Assembly (NCBI RefSeq): GCF_026262505.1
Contig: NC_067208.1
Location: 15,509,962-15,573,961, forward strand
Origin: Trichomonas vaginalis G3
Lineage: Eukaryota > Parabasalia > Trichomonadida > Trichomonadidae
DNA length: 64,000 bases
Direction of reading: 5' to 3'
Part shown: positions 19,864-29,400 of the stretch, in pieces
How the letters are laid out: each line of letters opens with the position of its first letter
Numbering within the stretch: the stretch's first letter is position 1
Program-made: the position numbers and the translations under genes
Notes under the pieces: model-generated
Database searches by the model: none
Seen by the model: only the letters and a program-made list of their open reading frames with translations
What the model was told of the DNA's origin: nothing

Positions 19864-20178
19864 GTTGTTCTTGAACTGACTTCTCTCCGTCAAATATTGA
19901 CAGTACGCCAGTTTTGATATAATATTGTATTATAAACTTACCTTTAGAAATATCGGTCAGTTTTGTTGTTATATTTTTGTCTGCTTCAAGAACTTTCACC
20001 ATTTCAGTTTATACCAACTTTCTTTGCTTTATGAAAATATTTTGGTTCAGCAAAGACTGCTATTCTATAACATTTTCCATTGTTTGTATAAAGAACTACT
20101 CTGTCAATGAACTTGTATTGTTTGTGTGTGTAAACTTTGTTTTTGCTTCAATTCGAAGAGATACTCAAATACGTCCAT
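19757..20178 (-). pseudogene. Unknown protein convergent with capsid gene (Polinton B)
   Basis: Copy of the 139-residue gene at 7312-7731, again overlapping the capsid gene's 3' end antisense by about 107 bp and sharing a 19-bp divergent spacer with the gene at 20,198. The copy is broken. Confidence 0.5.
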
Positions 20179-20197
20179 CTTTTTTATTCTAAGTAAA

Positions 20198-20778
20198 ATG
20201 TCATTTCCGAAAAATAGAAGCGTAAGTGTTTCAAAGGTTTAATGGCGATGGCAGATGTGAAGTTAAATTCACCAACTCAAACAAACAGTCAAAGTGTTGT
20301 TGTCAATGTCAAAGACAGAGATGTTGAAGTGGGAAACCATACGAAGACGAAGATGGTATAACAATAGTTCCTGTAAAAGAACAACCAACATATCCTGAAG
20401 TTAGCAGAGACTTAAGTTCTGTTGCAGATATTCGAAATGACTACCAACAACTTAAGACAAACTTAAAACTCAGGAGAAGATTTGTCAGGCTTTGGGTATA
20501 ATGTTAAACTTGGTCGAACACAACCCTGTAAAAGTGAACTCATATGTCATTGCACCTCATGAAGTTTTGAAGAAACTATTGAAACTTTTGACAGAGGCAG
20601 ACGATATAAACATCAAGAAATAGAACCCGACATTGCTTGCTGTGGTGTTTCATACAATGTCATTGACAAGATATACGTTATGAAAGGAGGTGAACGTTGA
20701 ACTTAAAATATAGTTTTCCCAGACGTCATAAAAATATTTGACGACCACAACATTTCATTAAAGTTTGTTGCTAAGTAA
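20198..20778 (+). pseudogene. Unknown capsid-block protein (Polinton B)
   Basis: Copy of the 193-residue gene that is whole at 6712-7293, starting from the same TTTTTATTCTAAGTAAAATG leader. The copy is broken, several breaks. Confidence 0.5.
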
Positions 20779-20780
20779 AA

Positions 20781-20978
20781 ATGTCAAAACTTCTTGAAAG
20801 ATGTTTGAAGAAAAACAATATAGACTTTATTTCATGTAAAGGACTTTACACACTTTTGAACGATATGAAAGACCCTGTTTTGTTTGTTCGTGTAGACAAA
20901 GGAAAGTTCTATGTCTTTACAAAATATTTGAACTTCTTAGACAGAGAACTTCAAGAAACGCCATGTGAGAAAGTTTAG
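20781..20978 (+). CDS. Small B-specific protein, 65 aa
   Basis: Whole small ORF (MSKLLERCLKKNNIDFISCKG...), basic N-terminus and mixed alpha/beta composition. It is present only in B: in A and D the preceding gene's stop is followed within a few bases by the ATG of the penton candidate, whereas B has this gene and a short leader in between. No family recognised. A gain in B or a loss in the others are both possible. Confidence 0.5.
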   Translation: MSKLLERCLKKNNIDFISCKGLYTLLNDMKDPVLFVRVDKGKFYVFTKYLNFLDRELQETPCEKV

Positions 20979-21021
20979 ATGAAGTTCTTCTCCACTTTCA
21001 GAAAAACTTTTAAATATATAA

Positions 21022-21834
21022 ATGGCAGAAGACATAGTGGTTTATACTATTACGACTAAAAACCCTGAGTCATATAATTCTATAACAACAAACTTACAAA
21101 GTCCTCAAGGACGATATTGTAAACTGACCTTAAACACGATGACGACTAAAGCCTGTTTGCTCTTTTGACACCAGAAGACTTTGTTGTGAATGGTAAAAAA
21201 TACTCCTTTGAAGATACTTACTCAGATTATACCACCAACAGGTTTTGTTGACTTATTTAATACTTTAAGTACGTGTATGTAACATGTGCTGCAACTAGAG
21301 CAGGTTTCATTATGTTTGGATGTCCGACTGAGTTTACTATTAATGATATGAGCTATAATACAAAACTTATATCTGGTTTTTACTACCAACATTCCTATAA
21401 CAGGAAAAGGTGTCATACAAGGAATGTCTATTCCATTGACATTAAGCACACCAATTTTATATATTGTTTCAAACTTAGGTTCAAAGTGCTATTCGAATGT
21501 CGACAGAAACTACTATGACCAAAAGATACTCATGCGTATAAACAACACTTTCTCTGCTGGTTTGCCTATTGTTCATTCGAATGCAGAGTTTTCAGCTTTA
21601 GTAAACTCAAACACTTTAGCAAACATAAACTTAACCTTAGTTGACGCAAACTTTGTTCCTGTAAAACTTTTATGTCCTATGTATTTGTCAATGACGGCAG
21701 AAAGTTTCGAATTGGAAGATGCAACTGGTGAAAGTATTGTATTACAAGAACAACTTCAACAACAAATAGCTCAAGAACAACAAATGGAACAAATGCAACA
21801 AATAGCTCAAGAACAACAAATAGCTCAAGAATAA
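21022..21834 (+). pseudogene. Candidate minor capsid (penton-type) protein (Polinton B)
   Basis: Copy of the gene at 5912-6707, with a longer Gln-rich C-terminal tail of QEQQ and QQIA repeats than in A or D, so the tail length varies between copies. The copy is broken, several breaks. Confidence 0.45.
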
Positions 21835-21863
21835 AAAAAATATTTTTTTTTATTTTTATAAAA

Positions 21864-23098
21864 ATGTACAGAATAGACGTTTCAGATTTTTATGACTTCC
21901 AAGCATTCAGAAATATGTGTCCATTTAGAGACTATAACAAAGCAGTCGAGAATTTGAAACGTTTAGTCATTTATGTCGACTCTGCCCCAGAATGTTATGT
22001 CATGAAAGAATGGATGTAGTCTTTAACAAACCTAAAGCGACAATAGTTTCAGAACAAGAATGTAAACAGAAACTTAAGAAAATAAAAGTCGTACAAGTTG
22101 GCATGAAGATGTTAGATGCTTGGGATATCTTATTGTCAAAACTTGAAGATTTTTCAGTTCGTGGTATAAAGTTCTATACACCTTCTCCAAACTTCTATTC
22201 TATCTTCACTGGATATAAATACGAACAAGTAGAATGGAAAGAAAATGTTATAGAAGCTTGGTTAGACCATGTCAAAGAAATTATATGCAATGGAAACGAA
22301 AGAGTCTATGAGTATATCTTATGTTGGTTTGCAAACATCTTACAACATCCAAGTGCTAAAAATGAAACTGCTCTCATCATAATTGGAAAACAAGGAACAG
22401 GTAAGAACACTTTCTTTACAGATATCTTATGCAAACTGTTAGAGGGCTATTCGAATCCGAATATGACAAACTTAGAAAACATCTGCGGTAAATTTAACTC
22501 TTCAATAGAGAATATGAAACTTATAGTATGTAACGAACTTCAAAGTATAGATACAACAAAAGTTTTGAACTCAGATGCTTTGAAGAGTCTTATAACAGAC
22601 AAAGTTGGAGTTGTTGAAAGAAAGTATAGAGACCAAAGAGTTTGTGAAAATGTTGCAAATTTCATCATGGTTTCAAACAACGCCGTTCCGATGAAGTTAG
22701 AAAGTTCTGACAGAAGATATGTAGTTGTCAGAACGTCAGAAGCTCATATGCAAGATACAGAATATTTTGATGACTTAGCAGAAACTTTAACATCTGACTT
22801 TTACAACCACTTGTTCTCATATTTCATGACATTAGATATTTCTAAGTTCAATCCAAGACAAATTCCACATACCGAAGAGAGACAAACATTGTTAGAAGCA
22901 AACAAGAGTGTATATGAACTGTTCATAGATGAAACTGACTTTGAGTGTTTAGATGAAAGGTCATTGTACGATTCGTATAAACAGTATTGTCAAGAATATG
23001 GTTATATGACAGCGTCTAAACGAACATTCTTGGCAAATGTCAAAAGTCTTTTAGACGTACAGAATGGTGTATATACAAAGAAAAATTTTTCTGAGTAA
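21864..23098 (+). pseudogene. SF3/D5-type replicative helicase (Polinton B)
   Basis: Clearest of the three helicase copies. The ATPase core shows Walker A (GKQGTGKNTFF), Walker B-like MKLIVCNELQS, motif C-like NFIMVSNNAVPM and an arginine-containing SSDRRYVVVRTS segment. The C-terminal 100 residues resemble a winged-helix region (DERSLYDSYKQYCQEYGYM). Family knowledge: D5-like SF3 helicases act as hexamers in virus and virophage replication. The leader is TTTTTATAAAAATG. The copy is broken, about one break. Confidence 0.82.
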
Positions 23099-23136
23099 AT
23101 TTTTTAAAAAAAATATTTTTTTATCCGATAGAAAAG

Positions 23137-23556
23137 ATGACGAAATTCATCTCAGTAAACAAGTACATGTCAGGACTTAAGGAAGAACTAGACCCATTCA
23201 CATATTTGAATGTTTACTTCTACCATTTTGAAAAGTCTACATTTGACAAAGTTTGGAACATCGAACCAGTTAAGTTTGCTATTGTGACTAAAAATGGTGC
23301 GAAATTTGAAGACTTAGACATAGAAGGTTTGTTAACAGTCAAAGAAAGTTTTGACAGAAGGTTTTCAAACCTTAAAGAAGGCAAAGCATACAAACTTGTT
23401 ATACCTTATGAACCAAAGAAAGCAGACGACTATGAATATTATGAGTCTAAGATAGTTGAAGTTCAAGGTAAATTGGGTAAAAAGATTTTAGAGTCTAAGC
23501 CAGTGTTTGCTCCTAAAGAGGAAGAGAACATTGACATTGACCCAGAAATGTTCTAA
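23137..23556 (+). CDS. Candidate single-stranded DNA-binding protein, 139 aa (Polinton B)
   Basis: Whole ORF (MTKFISVNKYMSGLKEEL...). Residues 30-115 look like a small beta-rich fold (FAIVTKNGAKFEDLDIEG, YKLVIPYEPKK). The end is a short acidic tail with a terminal Phe (EEENIDIDPEMF), which is the pattern of bacterial SSB and T7-type ssDNA-binding proteins that use such tails to recruit partners. It follows the helicase by 38 bp on the same strand in A, B and D. The functional call is inference from tail, size and position. Confidence 0.5.
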   Translation: MTKFISVNKYMSGLKEELDPFTYLNVYFYHFEKSTFDKVWNIEPVKFAIVTKNGAKFEDLDIEGLLTVKESFDRRFSNLKEGKAYKLVIPYEPKKADDYEYYESKIVEVQGKLGKKILESKPVFAPKEEENIDIDPEMF

Positions 23557-23572
23557 AAATAAAATTTTATTT

Positions 23573-24031
23573 TTACATGTCAAATTTCTTTTTCGGTGGA
23601 ACTGGCTCTGGCTCTGGTTCTTTCTTCTCTTCTTCTACTTTCTTTTCTTTCTTTTCTCTCTTCTTCTTCTCTGGTGGAGTTATGTCAAACTTCTCAGAAC
23701 CATATTTTTGTAAAAGTGCTTTGTCATTTAATAGCTCTTCTATTCTGTTTTCTATTTCATTTTCAAGAACAGCGCATGTGTCTTCTTTGCATTCTAAGAA
23801 GTTTTGTTGGACTTCATCTCTCCAAGAGGCGTCATCTCTGTCAACAAGTCTGTCATTGACAAATTTTAAGACTTCTCTGCTTAAGGTTTTATGGTTCTTG
23901 TCATATTCCCAGAAACAGAACTTTAGAACAAATTCACCTTTCTTGTTTACACTATGTAAGATTTTATGGTCGACAGATGTTTTGCTGTCGAAAAGCTTGT
24001 CTCGAATATAGATAGCGAAATCGCTAGACAT
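23573..24031 (-). CDS. Unknown protein with K/E-rich tail, 152 aa (Polinton B)
   Basis: Whole copy of the gene at 3729-4172, with a slightly longer Lys/Glu/Pro tail. Convergent with the candidate ssDNA-binding gene and divergent from the ATPase gene across 36 bp of AT-rich DNA. Confidence 0.62.
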   Translation of the reverse strand: MSSDFAIYIRDKLFDSKTSVDHKILHSVNKKGEFVLKFCFWEYDKNHKTLSREVLKFVNDRLVDRDDASWRDEVQQNFLECKEDTCAVLENEIENRIEELLNDKALLQKYGSEKFDITPPEKKKREKKEKKVEEEKKEPEPEPVPPKKKFDM

Positions 24032-24067
24032 TTCCTAAAAGATAAAAATTTTAATTTTTCTAAAAAT

Positions 24068-24949
24068 ATGTTAGAAAAAAAGTTTGCTGACATTGACAAA
24101 AAATTTGAGAATGTTTTAAATAAGAACAAGAGGAAGTTGGAAAATGCTCAGATAAAACCCATACATGACAAGTTCCTATTTGCTCAGAATGGTATAACAG
24201 GTCTAATCGCACCACCTGGGTCGGGTAAGACTTTCACTTATCTTAAAATGGCTGCACAACAACAAGAACTAGATGAGAAGAACCCATTCTATGAGTTAGT
24301 AGTCATTTGTAGTACTTCTGGTCAATTTGACCAAACCGTAAATTCGTTCAAAGATATTATAAAAAAAGTCTAAGTTAGTATGTATAAAAGATACTGAGTT
24401 GTTAGATTGGATAAAGAAGTACCAAAGAAGAGTTTTGAAGTACAATGCTATAAATGAGTATGTCAATTCTAAGTTTAAAGACCCAAATGAGGAAATGCAG
24501 AGAATATTAGAGAAGAAACACTTCAGAAACAAACAGAAAGAGATAGAATACATTTCGAAGAAATTGCAATCTTACGATTGGAAGACTTACCCTCATAGAT
24601 GTTCTTATCTTAGATGATTTCGCCTCTCATCCTTTGTTAAAGAACAGAAGAACAAGATATGTGTCGAATTCTTAAGAAGCTCAGACACTTTAACATCTCA
24701 GTTGTCATTTGTGTACAGACAGCAAAGAGTTTAAGTAAGGATGTAAAGAGAATACTTACTGATATCATACTTTTCCCCGGATTGTCCGAAGACGATTTCA
24801 TGGAACTTATGAAAGAGTCCATGGCAGGTAAGTTTGACAGACATGAACTATGGGAGAAGTACAAAGTCATACAAGACCCTCATACTTCTTTCAGAATTCA
24901 CATCTACGCGAACAAAGTTCAAATTGTAAAAAGTCAGCGAAAAATGTAA
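24068..24949 (+). pseudogene. FtsK/HerA-type DNA-packaging ATPase (Polinton B)
   Basis: Copy of the ATPase described at 2819-3692, with the same Walker A (GLIAPPGSGKTF) and the same gene neighbours. The copy is broken, a few breaks. Its 3' end is where similarity between elements A and B stops. Confidence 0.82.
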
Positions 24950-25034
24950 GTGTTTGAGTCTTAGTCTGTTTGTGGTGCTGGGGCTGTCGGTCTTCTGGCT
25001 TTGGAATGGACTCGGTTGGTGGTACGTCGGACAT
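24944..25034 (-). pseudogene. Remnant of the P/Q-rich gene N-terminus (Polinton B)
   Basis: The minus strand begins MSDVPPTESIPKPED, matching the start of the gene at 1439-2032 in A, but only about 30 codons resemble it. It abuts the repeat array exactly as in A. Short further echoes of the same start region lie at 30,248-30,306. Confidence 0.5.
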
Positions 25035-25039
25035 TCGTT

Positions 25040-25400
25040 TGTGTCCTGTCGGAAGGAAGAACTTTTCCTGTCGGAAGGAAGAACTTTTTCCTGTTGGAAG
25101 GAAAATATTTTCCTGTCGAAAGAAAAACTTTTCCTGTCGGAAAGAAAAATTTTTCCTGTCGGAAAGAAAAATTTTTCCTGTCGGAAAAAAATTTTTCCTG
25201 AAGGTCGGCCAAAAAGTTCTCAATTTTCGAAAATTTGAATGGTTTACGGACGGACAACTGGAAAAATTTTTCCTGTCGGAAAGAAAAATTTTTCCTGTCG
25301 GAAGGAAAAACTTTTCCTGTCGGAAGGAAGGACTTTTCCTGTCGGAAAGAAAAACTTTTCCTGTCGGAAAGAAAAACTTTTCCTGTCGGAAGGAAGGACT
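25040..25400. repeat. Iteron-like array of about 22-24-bp palindromic units (Polinton B)
   Basis: About fourteen units of TTTTCCTGTCGGAAAGAAAA type in two blocks, separated by a spacer at about 25,200-25,262 that contains the palindrome AATTTTCGAAAATT. It is the inverted counterpart of the array at 1216-1432. All frames stay open through it, so the ORFs of 60-160 codons here are artefacts of the repeat. The following 25,391-25,470 holds a doubled GLGMPEG remnant of the gene at 841-1215. Confidence 0.8.
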
Positions 25401-25513
25401 CGGAATGCCAGAAGGAAGGACTCGGAATGCCAGAAGGACTCGGACAAGACAATTTACCTTATAGAGCTACCTGAGCCATCTTTGGTGTCAAGCTTGAAAA
25501 ATAAATGGTTCAT

Positions 25514-25725
25514 TTACTCTTCCTCTTTGAAGTTGTCAAAATACTCTGTTATCTTTTCCTTCAGTAGCGGCAAATCTTCTTTGAATGTAAGTATTGTACA
25601 ACCTTTCATATCATAGTGTGTTTGAGGTAACGTATCTTGAACTATCTGTTTAACATCTTCATTTGGTGTCATTGAAATCGGTAAGTTTTCGCGATAGAAC
25701 CAATTTCTGTCAGATTTGTAAATTT
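25514..25725 (-). pseudogene. C-terminal fragment of an unknown gene (Polinton B)
   Basis: The minus-strand frame reads RNWFYRENLPISMTPNEDVK... and ends TEYFDNFKEEE. I see no start codon, so this is a gene fragment lying against the KilA-N gene at 25,726-26,336. Its composition is normal coding, not repeat-derived. Family unknown. Confidence 0.35.
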
Positions 25726-26336
25726 AGCAAGGTCGTAAAAGTTTGTTGTTTCTTCTGACTAAATGCAACATAACCATATCTCTGTCTTCTTCATTTTCCA
25801 TCTCTTCAGTGTAAATCATATACTTATAGTTCTTTTCCTTTCCTTTTGGTACCGAACGTGGTATTCTTTTCTGTATTTTTGTCTTTTGCTTCAATGACTT
25901 CATCTTTGCTTGAAGTTTCTTTTCCATCTCTTCACGTTCTTGTCTATGAATTTCGTCAAGAAGTCTGTAAATATACCAAGCATAACGAGGCGAAGCCCAC
26001 ATTTGCAACAGCATTTACAAGAAGTCTATGTACATACCAACCTCTCAAACCAGGAGCCAAATTTTTACGATTTTCATGTGTTTTAATGCAAAGGCCGAGA
26101 ATTCTCGGTCTAGAGAAAATTTCACTCAAAAGTTCTTGTGTGCTTTGGTTTTTGAACCAGTCGTCTGCGTGTTTAGTATCTGGAGCAAAACATGCTGTCA
26201 AAATACTTTGCATTTGGTACATGTCATCTTTGACCGAACGAATGAGACGTAACTGTTTGTTAAACTGAACCCACTCGTATTCTTCACTTATGGCTTCATG
26301 AACGATAGCAGTTGTTGTGTTCTCTGTTGTTGACAT
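25726..26336 (-). pseudogene. KilA-N domain protein 1 (Polinton B)
   Basis: KilA-N is a DNA-binding domain found in large DNA viruses and phages. Landmarks: HADDWFKNQSTQELLSEI, then GWYVHRLLVNAVANVGFASPRYA, the typical W...T...H..L....A.W.SP pattern. A Lys/Glu-rich coiled coil (REEMEKKLQAKMKSLKQK) and a C-terminal segment YKYMIYTEEMENEEDRDMV..LHLVRRNN follow, resembling the tails attached to KilA-N in insect viruses. The leader has the TTTTATTTTGTATGTAAGA motif shared with the next two genes. The copy is broken, about one break. Confidence 0.65.
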
Positions 26337-26384
26337 TTCTGTCTTACATACAAAATAAAAAAATAAAAAAAATAAAATTAGCGT

Positions 26385-27035
26385 TATTTTCTATCTTGTA
26401 TAAAGACCAAAAATAAACGCTTTACATGTATTTTTTCAGCAACTTCGTCAAATACTTTTATAGCTTTGTCGATCTCATCTACTTCAAACGTTTCTTTACC
26501 TCTCGTGGGAGCACCATACATTTTCTCAAAACTTTTCAAGTAGTTCTGTTTCAGCAGCTCTCATATCGTTAACAAACGCAACCTTAACTCTATTGACTAT
26601 ACTGTCATATCTTTGAGTTATATTAAATTCTTCCTATCTTATATCTCTTTGTATTGAAGTCCTTCGGTTTCTGAACGATGTAAAGTAAGCCTCACTGCAA
26701 CGTTCCGTATCGAATGAACCATATGTTATGAAATTATATCCAACAACTGGGTCAATCCAGAACAAAACTACTGGTATAAGACTTTTGTCTATAAGATATG
26801 CTCTTGTTCCATAGAATCTTACCGATATCATCAGCTCAGGATTTCTTGTCAAAATTTTCTGAGTTGAAGCATTTTTAACCCAGTCGTGTGCTTTCTTTCC
26901 TTCAGATAGTGTTAAAATGTCTGACAAAGAATATTTTTTGTATTTCTTTGAGTATCTTACGTTTAAATCACCTATTCTAACTATTTTGGTCTCATTGTCT
27001 ATCTTTTTAACTGTTTCAAACTCAGTGTTTGTCAT
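26385..27035 (-). pseudogene. KilA-N-like protein 2 (Polinton B)
   Basis: Diverged relative of the preceding gene. It shares a KAHDWVKNASTQKILTRNPEL segment and then VVGYNFITYGSFDTERCSEAYF where KilA-N proteins have their W.SP region. It has the same leader type (TTTTATTTTGTATGTAAGA before the start). The copy is broken, a few breaks. Two adjacent members and a third at 29,550 suggest tandem gene-family growth in this zone. Confidence 0.5.
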
Positions 27036-27039
27036 TTCC

Positions 27040-27681
27040 TGTTCTTACATACAAAATAAAAAAAATATTTTAAAAAAACTAGCGTTAATTTTTTATCTTA
27101 AGGAAATTCATGATTTCAGGGATTTTTTTGACGAAGTGTCAAAGTTCACTTGGTAATAAAATACAGTTATATCATGAAATTTGGTCATTTTTTTACGATT
27201 TTCATGAGTTTTAGGCGACCCCGGTTTTTTCCCTACTCGCAATTTTTCACGATTTTCATAGAGTTTTTTCACGATTTTTCGTACGGAATCTCGACCCGCG
27301 GTTTTCCGCCGGTCGCAAACATATGAGGAAATTCATGAAATTTGGTCATTTTACTCAGCAAAAATATATTTTAGATCTAACCAGGTCCCTCGGTCCCTCG
27401 GTCCCTCGGTCAAATGAACTTCTCTGAAAAAGTGTGACAACATGACATTTTGACAACAACACAGGAAATATACTTCTTCGTATATGTTTTGTTGAGACTT
27501 CATCGTCAATGAGTGTAAATGACCCAAAATATATTTTAGGTGAAGAGGTGAGATCTCACCTGTTTTCTCACCTCTTTTCTCACCTCTTGAATTTTGTATA
27601 AAAGATATGATTTCAGGGATTTTTTTTACGAAGTGTCAAAGTTCTCTTCGTCACTCATAACAGTTATATAATGAAATTTGG
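27040..27681. repeat. Palindrome- and repeat-rich noncoding zone (Polinton B)
   Basis: No gene. It contains: two direct copies (about 27,114 and 27,611) of a unit with GATTTCAGGGATTTTTTT and ACGAAGTGTCAAAGTTC; two CACGATTTTCATAG-like boxes near 27,250; a triple CCCTCGGT at about 27,385-27,410 inside the left arm of a long inverted repeat (27,357-27,467); and the palindrome AGGTGAGATCTCACCT at 27,546-27,561. Confidence 0.7.
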
Positions 27682-28832
27682 TCATTTTACTCAGCAAAAA
27701 TATATTTTAGGTGAAGAGGTGAGATCTCACCTGTTTTCTCACCTGTTTTCTCTCACCTCTTTTTCACAAGCGTTTTACATGAATTGTACGATGTATATTT
27801 GAAATCCTAAACAGTTTTGTAGCTTCTATTTCTTCTGTCAGTATGTCAAAAGTTTTCACAATGCCGAATGTTTCTTTATATTTCTTCTTGACATCAGATA
27901 GAAGGAAATCGTCAGCTGTTGGATAGTTTTTGTTTAGAAATGTCAACATGTCCATTTTATCTTCTGCTGGTTTCTCTGCTTCTTTCTTTAAATCTGCATA
28001 GTCGTTTCGCATACGTTCTATCTCTTTGACGGAGTAGTTATATTTCCTCATTGCTGCTTTACATTTTGAACATTGTGGGTTCATTTTAGCATTGTACATT
28101 GAAATAAAACCTGCAAGTACAACTAAGGCGTCAATGGTTTTCTTTAACTCAAAAGTTGCTGGTTTTATCTGTTCGTTCCATACTTTACCTCTTTTATCTT
28201 TATCTCTTATCTGCCATACACATTTTGCAACTAACGAAACAAAGTTGTCGTAGGTCTTAAATTCTTCAGATTTGTATATGTCAGAAACATTTTTATATAC
28301 CATATCGCAGTCTTTGTCCATGACTTTGTGGTTGCAATGAAATCCAAGAAACTCATAGTTTACCTTACGTATGAACTTCTTGGTTTCTACTGAGTCAGTT
28401 GCTTTGACTTCTATTTCATCGAATTCTGGAATAGTAAGCTTTTGTTGTTGTATTTCAGGAAGTTTAGGTAGATGGTCAATAATATCCTGCATTTCATAAA
28501 GATATTCTTCATTTGTTTCATCTTTTGCACTACAGTCTAAATCTCCTTGGAGAAGTTCTTGCTTTATCTTCTGGATTTCTGTTTCGAAAGTATATGAAGA
28601 AGGAATGAAGCTTTTCATCTCTACTAACATTGAAGTTGGGTTCATGACTAACGAGTTTGGTGCTGTTGTTGCTAACATGTTCTTACAATAAAAATAAAAA
28701 AATTTTTTTTTAAAAAACTAACTTTTTTTATTTCGGGAAAATTCATGAAAATTCAAGAGGTGAGAAAAGAGGTGAAAAAAGAGGTGAGATCTCACCTCTT
28801 CACCTAAAATATATTTTTGCTGAGTAAAATGA
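27682..28832. mobile_element. Putative 1.15-kb gene cassette with perfect 51-bp inverted repeats
   Basis: 27,682-27,732 and 28,782-28,832 are exact inverted copies over 51 bp, from TCATTTTACTCAGCAAAAAT to the palindrome AGGTGAGATCTCACCT. They enclose a single gene (27,764-28,678) and further CTCACCTCTTTT repeats. Partial copies of the same repeat occur at about 27,530-27,562 and 30,407-30,444. The structure resembles a nonautonomous mobile cassette nested in the Polinton; no transposase is inside and no clear target duplication is visible, so mobility is inference. Confidence 0.55.
27764..28678 (-). CDS. Unknown protein in inverted-repeat cassette, 304 aa (Polinton B)
   Basis: Whole ORF. The N-terminal 100 residues are acidic and helical. 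The middle contains HCNHKVMDKDCDM and NPQCSKCKAAMRKYNYS, Cys/His groups that could bind metal. The C-terminal 65 residues (FLNKNYPTADDFLLSDVKKKY..., then EEIEATKLFRISNIHRTIHV) have the look of a winged-helix DNA-binding domain. The leader carries TTTTTATTTTTATTGTAAGAAC, shared with the KilA-N gene at 29,550. Its function is unknown; a DNA-binding accessory role is only a suggestion. Confidence 0.55.
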   Translation of the reverse strand: MLATTAPNSLVMNPTSMLVEMKSFIPSSYTFETEIQKIKQELLQGDLDCSAKDETNEEYLYEMQDIIDHLPKLPEIQQQKLTIPEFDEIEVKATDSVETKKFIRKVNYEFLGFHCNHKVMDKDCDMVYKNVSDIYKSEEFKTYDNFVSLVAKCVWQIRDKDKRGKVWNEQIKPATFELKKTIDALVVLAGFISMYNAKMNPQCSKCKAAMRKYNYSVKEIERMRNDYADLKKEAEKPAEDKMDMLTFLNKNYPTADDFLLSDVKKKYKETFGIVKTFDILTEEIEATKLFRISNIHRTIHVKRL

Positions 28833-28883
28833 GTTTTGGTTGAAAAATACGGTGGAGCCAAAAGTGGCTCGACCTCAAAACAA

Positions 28884-29400
28884 GCATTTCGTGAAGAATA
28901 TACCAACCCGCGGAATTCCGCGGGTTGCTTTTTATACAAAACATTGACGATGAAAGTCTTGACAAAACAAGCATTTCGTGAAGAATATACCAACCCGCGG
29001 AATTCCGGCAGGTGCTTTTTATACAAAACATTGACGATGAAAGTCTTGACAAAACAAGCATTTCGTGAAGAATATACCAACCCGCGGAATTCCGGCAGGT
29101 GCTTTTTATACAAAACATTGACGATGAAAGTCTTGACAAAACAGGCATTTTGTGAAGAATATACCAACCCGCGGAATTCCGGCAGGTGCTTTTTATACAA
29201 AACATTGACGATGAAAGTCTTGACAAAACAAGCATTTTGTGAAGAATATACCAACCCGCGGAATTCCGGCGGTTGCTTTTTATACAAAATTCAACGGGTG
29301 AAAGTCTTGACAAAACAGGCATTTTGTGAAGAATATACCACCCGCCGGAATTCCGGCAGGTGCTTTTTATACAAAACATTGACGAAGAAGTCTATCTCCT
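28884..29400. repeat. Array of six 87-bp repeats with palindromic GAATTC core
   Basis: Units begin GCATTTCGTGAAG or GCATTTTGTGAAG at 28,884, 28,971, 29,058, 29,145, 29,232 and 29,319, an exact 87-bp period. Each has a GC-rich palindrome (first unit CCCGCGGAATTCCGCGGG; others a mixed CCGCGGAATTCCGGCAGG) followed by GCTTTTTATACAAAA. Because 87 is 29 codons, three frames on both strands stay open for about 190-205 codons; I take these as non-genes. A single related unit lies inside the KilA-N gene at about 29,961-30,026. Confidence 0.85.

Noticed and set aside
24954-25616. Overlapping ORFs of 60-160 codons rich in FPTGK, SDRK or LSEG repeats
   Set aside because: All frames are open through the 22-24-bp palindromic array; the products are repeat translations without independent support.
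28884-29400. CRISPR-like array
   Set aside because: The whole 87-bp unit is repeated with no variable spacers.
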